From: Eubacterium sp.
GTDB taxonomy: Bacteria > Bacillota > Clostridia > Lachnospirales > Lachnospiraceae
Assembly (NCBI GenBank): GCA_024697885.1
Contig: JAILSA010000027.1
Coordinates: 1-10,391, forward strand
Direction of reading: 5' to 3'
Length of the DNA stretch: 10,391 nt
The number at the start of each line of letters is the position of its first letter. Position 1 is the first letter of the stretch. A program made the position numbers and the translations under genes. Below, in pieces: positions 6,737 through 10,391 of this stretch. A model generated the notes under the pieces. It worked only from the letters and a program-made list of their open reading frames with translations, made no database searches and was not told the origin of the DNA.

Positions 6737-7735
6737 ATGAAGAAAATTTTATTGGGATTATTGGTTGGTTTGTTTGCCCTTATGACGGTTGCCTGCGGGC
6801 AAAAAAGTGAGGCTTCTTACTGCGGAACCTGGCAGTTGATGTCGGTGGAAAAGGACGGATCAAAATATACGACTTCTGAGTTGGAAAAGCTGGGGGAGAA
6901 GAATTTTTCCCAGGTTTACATGGTCTTGAAGGAGGGTGGCTCGGCCTATCTAAAGGATGCCTACAACGGCAACACCTCCTCCTGGTCAGTAGAGGGCGAC
7001 GGCCTGAAAATCGCGGAGAAAATCTGCCTCTATGAGGACAATTTTATTGTGACAGACAGGAATGGAAGCACCGTTTATTTTGCCAAGATTTCGGACAACC
7101 AGGACATCACCCAGTTTGACGAGGACAAGGACGACCAGGAAGAGGTGGAGGATGCAGATGATCAGGATCATGAGGAGGCCACAGCCAGCCCTGAGCCTGC
7201 AGACGAGTCTACCTACAGCGAGGAGGAGGATTTTACCTTCAAGAAGTGCGACGGGGACAAGTTAAAAATCACTGCCTACAAGGGAGATGCAGTAGAGGTT
7301 ACCATTCCTGCCCAGCACGACGGCAAGGATGTGGTGGAAATCGAGGACGGAGTCTTTGAAAACATGGGTGGCATTCGCAAGGTGAATATCTGGGCCAACC
7401 TGACAGAGATCGGAGACAAGGCCTTTATGAACTGCGCAGCCCTTCACGAAATCAGCATTCCAAATTCTGTGGATTCCATCGGGGAGTCTGCCTTTGAAAA
7501 TTGCAGCGGCCTAGAGACCGTGAATTTCTGGGGCGGTAAGGAAATCGAGGACAGGGCCTTTAGAAACTGCACAGGCCTCAAGGAAATCACCCTGGCAAGC
7601 AATATTGAAGAAATTGGAACAGAGGCTTTTGCTGGCTGCGGCAACCTGAAAAAAGTCACTATTTGGAATGACAAGGTGGAGATTGCAAAAGATGCTTTTA
7701 AGGACTGTCCACAGCTGGAAGAAGTGCCAGAATAA
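6737..7735 (+). CDS. Surface lipoprotein with BspA-like leucine-rich repeats (LRR_5)
   Basis: A 332-residue predicted lipoprotein. Residues 1-19 form a lipoprotein signal peptide and C20 (in MTVACG) is the lipidation site; position -3 is T rather than the usual L. Residues about 27-119 form a small domain beginning YCGTWQLMSVEKDG, resembling lipocalin-like 'GTW.L' domains of clostridial lipoproteins. Residues 128-165 are a strongly acidic linker rich in D and E. Residues about 167-332 hold six LRR_5 (BspA-like) repeats with F-x-x-C/M marks at F207, F230, F253, F275, F298 and F321, spaced 22-23 residues. LRR_5 proteins are often surface or secreted binding proteins; the ligand is not predictable. 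The ribosome site is modest (AAAGGA at 6722-6727, 9 nt before ATG). It is the second gene after an unknown cytoplasmic protein and is followed by a weak terminator. Confidence 0.9.
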   Translation: MKKILLGLLVGLFALMTVACGQKSEASYCGTWQLMSVEKDGSKYTTSELEKLGEKNFSQVYMVLKEGGSAYLKDAYNGNTSSWSVEGDGLKIAEKICLYEDNFIVTDRNGSTVYFAKISDNQDITQFDEDKDDQEEVEDADDQDHEEATASPEPADESTYSEEEDFTFKKCDGDKLKITAYKGDAVEVTIPAQHDGKDVVEIEDGVFENMGGIRKVNIWANLTEIGDKAFMNCAALHEISIPNSVDSIGESAFENCSGLETVNFWGGKEIEDRAFRNCTGLKEITLASNIEEIGTEAFAGCGNLKKVTIWNDKVEIAKDAFKDCPQLEEVPE

Positions 7736-7737
7736 AT

Positions 7738-7779
7738 AGTAAAAAAAAGCCTAAAAATGCTTTTACTTAATAAGTTTTT
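7738..7779 (+). terminator. Weak terminator candidate after the LRR lipoprotein
   Basis: AAAAGC (7745-7750) pairs with GCTTTT (7759-7764) around an 8-nt AT-rich loop. The outer AGT (7738-7740) can pair with ACT (7765-7767) across a 4-nt bulge. T5 occurs at 7775-7779. The stem has only two GC pairs in the core, so read-through into the FIST gene is plausible. Confidence 0.4.
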
Positions 7780-7789
7780 GTAGTAAAAT
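7762..7789 (+). promoter_or_regulatory. Candidate promoter of the FIST-MCP operon
   Basis: TTTACT at 7762-7767 and TAAAAT at 7784-7789 are separated by 16 nt. The leader to the ATG at 7839 is about 43 nt. The -35 overlaps the terminator-like stem, and an 8-nt direct repeat TAGTAAAA occurs at 7737-7744 and 7781-7788. The region is AT-rich, so other -10 choices exist. Confidence 0.45.
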
Positions 7790-7838
7790 AATAATATATT
7801 AATTTACGAAATTTACTTGTGAAAGAAGGGGAATACAC

Positions 7839-8897
7839 ATGAAAGAATTTGTTAAAAACAGCAAAGATGGAAAAGTAAGCGAAGCGCTGGCTGGATTGAC
7901 AGATCCAAAGCTGATTATGATGTTTGTAGGTAATGCAGACAACTTTGATGCCAATGTGGAAGAGTTGGAGAAGGCTTTTCCAGGAGTGCCATCCGTTGCC
8001 TGTATCGCCAATGCATATGGTCAGGAAATGTATCCAGACGGACTCTCAATCATCGCTTTCACAGATGGGGTGGATGTTGTCACAGGTGTTTTGAAGGAAG
8101 CCTCTACAGCTCCGGTTAAATATATGAAGGAGATGGAGGACAAGATTCGTCAGCTGAGACCGGGAACAGATGACACCGTATGTATCGATTTTTGTACCGG
8201 CAACGATGCCTGCGTTTTGACCACGGTTCACAGCCTGCTCCACAAGCATCACATCGCCTTAACTGGCGGTACAGGAGATGCGGGTAAGGTGGCTGTAGAC
8301 GGTCAGGTATACCAGGATGCAGATGCTTATATTTTGGTGAAAAATCGCAGAGGTAAAATCAAGGTATACAAGGAAAATATTTATCGACCAATGGAGGGTT
8401 ATCGATTTATCGCCTCGGATACAGATAAGTCCAAATACTATGTGGGCAAGCTCAATGGCAAGTCCGCTAAGCAGGTATATATGGATGTTCTGGGAATCCC
8501 AGAGTCGGAAATCCAGACAGCAACCTTTGCCAATCCTTTTGGCAAACTATCCGGCAAGGATGTCTGTATTATTTCCCTCAAGGGAGTGGAGGGACCGGGT
8601 CTAACCTGCTACCGACAGGTGAATGATTCAGACGTTTTGTCCCTTTTGGCCATCCGAGACACTGAGGAAATCGCCCATGAGACCATTGAGAAAATCAAGA
8701 AGGATTTTAACAAAATCTCTGGAGTATTTTCCATTAACTGCGCATTTCGATACATCTATTTTAACGACCACGGCTCCATGAATTCTTATCTAAAGCTTAT
8801 GAACGAGCTGAGCGGCCACTGTGGATATGTAGGATATGGTGAGCACTATAACGAACAGTTTGTCAATCAGTCCATGTCCTGTGTCGTTTTTGAGTAG
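7839..8897 (+). CDS. FIST domain sensor protein (FIST_N + FIST_C)
   Basis: A complete 352-residue soluble protein with no signal peptide or membrane segment. The N-terminal half (about 20-180) fits FIST_N: LIMMFVGNADNFDANVEELE, SVACIANAYG, then the conserved ALTGGTGDAGK (140-150) and the following strand ADAYILVKN. The C-terminal half (about 190-335) fits FIST_C, with NPFGKLSGKDVCIIS, SLLAIRD and FSINCAFRYIYF ahead of a glycine-rich GYVGYGEHYNEQ. FIST is a known sensory module of bacterial and archaeal signalling proteins, thought to bind small ligands; the NosP subgroup of proteobacteria is a haem/nitric-oxide sensor. This protein has nine cysteines and a histidine cluster (H131, H135, H137, H138) before the glycine motif. 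No output domain is attached; the next gene supplies one. AAGGGG (7826-7831) lies 7 nt before the ATG. Confidence 0.88.
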   Translation: MKEFVKNSKDGKVSEALAGLTDPKLIMMFVGNADNFDANVEELEKAFPGVPSVACIANAYGQEMYPDGLSIIAFTDGVDVVTGVLKEASTAPVKYMKEMEDKIRQLRPGTDDTVCIDFCTGNDACVLTTVHSLLHKHHIALTGGTGDAGKVAVDGQVYQDADAYILVKNRRGKIKVYKENIYRPMEGYRFIASDTDKSKYYVGKLNGKSAKQVYMDVLGIPESEIQTATFANPFGKLSGKDVCIISLKGVEGPGLTCYRQVNDSDVLSLLAIRDTEEIAHETIEKIKKDFNKISGVFSINCAFRYIYFNDHGSMNSYLKLMNELSGHCGYVGYGEHYNEQFVNQSMSCVVFE

Positions 8898-8915
8898 GAT
8901 AAGGAGGGATGAATT

Positions 8916-9857
8916 ATGTTTGGCAAGAAGAAAAAAGCAAAAGAAGCAGAGCAACTTGTGGTTGAGACACATGAGCCAAAGGTGGATACAAAATATGCCA
9001 TCAACTATGTGGCAGATTCCATTTCAGAGTACCGCAAAATTCTGGTAGACCGAGAGGTGGATTCTCTGAATGCAGTGAACGAGATTAACAAGGCCTTTGA
9101 CAACGTGCTGGAGGCCAACACAGATATGCAGAAAAAAATGGTGAGTTTCCAGAGGGTGTTTGACCAGGTGGCAGAGGCTACGGGAAGTTTTGGCCAGGTG
9201 GAGGAAAAAATCCAGGGCTCCGTGGAAGAGGCAGCCAACAGTGTGACAGAACTTAAGACCAGCGCTGAGGATGTGAGCAAGTGCTTTGCGGAAATCGGCC
9301 AGGTGTTTGAACAGTTTGAAGAGGCTGTAAATAATATTGCCGGTTGTATGAATCAGATTATTGGAGTGGCAGACCAGACCAACCTCTTGGCCCTCAATGC
9401 TTCTATTGAGGCGGCCAGAGCCGGTGAGCAGGGACGAGGTTTCTCTGTAGTAGCAGACCAGGTAAGTAAGCTGGCCTACGATATCAAGGGCCTGGTAGGA
9501 AAGGTTACAGAGTCTCTGGAAGAGGTAAATAACAGTACCAGCAGGCTCAATCAGACAATTGATGGGGCTCAGGGTGCTCTGGACAAGTCCATTGAGAGTA
9601 TGGAGGGAACCAAGAACGCCATCGATACCATTGTGGACAATGCGGCGGGAATTGGCCAGGTACAGGATGAGATTCGCCAGGCAGCAAGTCGTTCTAGCAA
9701 GGAACTGGATGAATTCGATGCTTCCTTTGAGAATATGGAGCATGAGTTTGACCGCGTTCTGGATAACATTGACATTGCCAAGGAGGTAGGAACTACCAAG
9801 AGTACTCTATATGAGGAGATTGACAATATCGCTGATCAGCTAAGATATTTGTCATAA
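8916..9857 (+). CDS. Soluble methyl-accepting chemotaxis signalling protein
   Basis: A 313-residue cytoplasmic chemoreceptor-type protein with no TM segment, HAMP or recognised sensor domain. It starts with a lysine-rich tail ([10 protein letters not shown]), then a long coiled coil from about 30 to 300. The hairpin tip is intact at about 146-185, with [20 protein letters not shown] followed by [14 protein letters not shown], so it should contact CheW and CheA. There is no CheR-docking pentapeptide at the end (LRYLS). The AAGGAGG ribosome site (8901-8907) lies 8 nt before the ATG, and the upstream FIST gene stops 18 nt away, a typical operon spacing. I infer that the FIST protein is its sensory partner, forming a two-piece receptor. 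Other possibilities are that it senses through partners elsewhere or modulates the array. Confidence 0.9.
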   Translation: MFGKKKKAKEAEQLVVETHEPKVDTKYAINYVADSISEYRKILVDREVDSLNAVNEINKAFDNVLEANTDMQKKMVSFQRVFDQVAEATGSFGQVEEKIQGSVEEAANSVTELKTSAEDVSKCFAEIGQVFEQFEEAVNNIAGCMNQIIGVADQTNLLALNASIEAARAGEQGRGFSVVADQVSKLAYDIKGLVGKVTESLEEVNNSTSRLNQTIDGAQGALDKSIESMEGTKNAIDTIVDNAAGIGQVQDEIRQAASRSSKELDEFDASFENMEHEFDRVLDNIDIAKEVGTTKSTLYEEIDNIADQLRYLS

Positions 9858-9868
9858 AATGCCGATAT
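9841..9868 (+). promoter_or_regulatory. Sigma-D/sigma-28-like promoter before the pilin-type gene
   Basis: GCCGATAT at 9861-9868 is an exact match to the flagellar sigma-D -10 consensus (B. subtilis form TAAA-N14-16-GCCGATAT). The -35 counterpart is TAAG at 9841-9844 with a 16-nt spacer, one mismatch from TAAA. It overlaps the last codons of the preceding gene and points toward the pilin-type gene at 9931. Confidence 0.45.
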
Positions 9869-9895
9869 TAATATAGTGAGAATAAATCTATATTA
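9869..9895 (+). repeat. Inverted repeat in the leader of the pilin-type gene
   Basis: TAATATAG (9869-9876) is exactly complementary to CTATATTA (9888-9895) around an 11-nt loop. CGA (9863-9865) and TCG (9898-9900) can add three more pairs across an internal loop. No T tract follows, so it is not a classic terminator. It may be an operator, an mRNA leader hairpin, or a weak 3' end for the chemoreceptor transcript. Confidence 0.5.
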
Positions 9896-9930
9896 GGTCG
9901 TTGGAACCAAATTGAAAAGGGGGATGCCAG

Positions 9931-10391
9931 ATGGAGTGTGCGAGAAAAGACAACAAGGGTTTTACTCTCGTGGAACTGGTTGTAGTTATGGTTATACTCT
10001 GTATCCTCTCAGCTATTTTGGTTCCAGCGACCTTGTCTTATATTGATGAACAAAATTATAATACAGAGCTCTTAAATGCCAAGTCCATGATTATGGTATC
10101 CCAGACTGTGGTGACCAAGCGCTATGACCTGGTAATTGACCACTCTGTGTCCTATCAGCGAAAGGCCAAGGATGTGACGGAGATTCGAACCAAGGCTGCC
10201 ATGCCAGAGGAGGCTGTTGGGTGGATTGGCATGAAGGGGGGCACGGACCGGGGAAATTACACCGTGGCCTATGGCTATTACGAGAATCGGGGCTATGCTT
10301 TTTTCTTTGACGGAGATAGCTGGACGGATATGGCGGCAGGAAGCTACAACCCGAACAGCGGTTTTGACCGGGCCAAAATATCTCTTCAGGA
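9931..10391 (+). CDS. Type IV prepilin/pseudopilin-like protein, 3' truncated by window edge
   Basis: The frame from ATG 9931 stays open to the window end (153 codons plus 2 bases). It begins MECARKDNKGFTLVELVVVM, a classic class III prepilin signal: a short basic leader ending at G10, cleavage before F11, the conserved glutamate E15 (position +5 of the mature form), then a long hydrophobic helix to about residue 37. Such proteins are cut and methylated by a PilD/ComC-type prepilin peptidase and assembled into type IV pili, competence pili or type II-like pseudopili. The visible globular part is rich in glycine and aromatic residues (GGTDRGNYTVAYGYYENRGY). AAGGGGG (9917-9923) lies 7 nt before the ATG; another ATG at 9924 is in a different frame. 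It is probably the first gene of a cluster to the right. Confidence 0.87.
   Translation, partial: MECARKDNKGFTLVELVVVMVILCILSAILVPATLSYIDEQNYNTELLNAKSMIMVSQTVVTKRYDLVIDHSVSYQRKAKDVTEIRTKAAMPEEAVGWIGMKGGTDRGNYTVAYGYYENRGYAFFFDGDSWTDMAAGSYNPNSGFDRAKISLQ

Noticed and set aside
9902..9911. TTGGAACCAA as an operator or hairpin
   Set aside because: It offers only a 4-bp stem with a 2-nt loop and is too short to distinguish from chance.

Overview
The window looks like a chromosomal segment from a motile or surface-sensing Gram-positive anaerobe of the Clostridia, most likely a Lachnospiraceae-type organism. This is an inference from the strong AGGAGG ribosome sites, extended -10 promoters, lipoprotein and chemoreceptor styles, and the family of the truncated ATPase at the left edge. 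No rRNA, tRNA, CRISPR array, insertion sequence or phage gene was seen.

Left edge (1-470): the C-terminal tail of an AAA/DUF4143-type ATPase, followed by a decayed fragment of an ABC-transporter ATPase (D-loop and H-loop region only). This looks like an old deletion or rearrangement junction. Then comes a promoter and a complete aldo/keto reductase of the YghZ/Gpr type (471-1460). It is convergent with a minus-strand, membrane-anchored GGDEF-EAL protein (1549-3429), and the two share a long 77-nt hairpin that can serve as a bidirectional terminator. The GGDEF motif is degenerate and the EAL domain is intact, so the likely activity is c-di-GMP hydrolysis.

Middle (3430-7735): a divergent promoter region with a 9-bp inverted repeat separates the EAL gene from a transmembrane methyl-accepting chemotaxis protein with a Cache-like sensor (3635-5665), which ends at a strong intrinsic terminator. 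Next is an apparent two-gene operon: an unrecognised helical cytoplasmic protein (5795-6700) and a lipoprotein with a small N-terminal beta-type domain, a very acidic linker and six BspA-like LRR_5 repeats (6737-7735).

Right part (7736-10391): a two-gene sensory operon in which a FIST-domain protein (7839-8897) is followed 18 nt later by a soluble methyl-accepting signalling protein with no membrane segment (8916-9857). This reads as a split cytoplasmic chemoreceptor. A sigma-D/sigma-28-like sequence and a hairpin precede the start of a prepilin-like gene (9931 to the edge), probably the first gene of a pilus or pseudopilin cluster beyond the window.

Together the genes point to environmental sensing and surface behaviour: two chemoreceptors, one c-di-GMP phosphodiesterase, a surface lipoprotein and a pilin-type protein. 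Three genes appear to start at an ATG inside their longest open frames (3429 on the minus strand, 3635 and 5795). In each case the upstream GTG overlaps, lies upstream of, or sits too close to the clear Shine-Dalgarno site.
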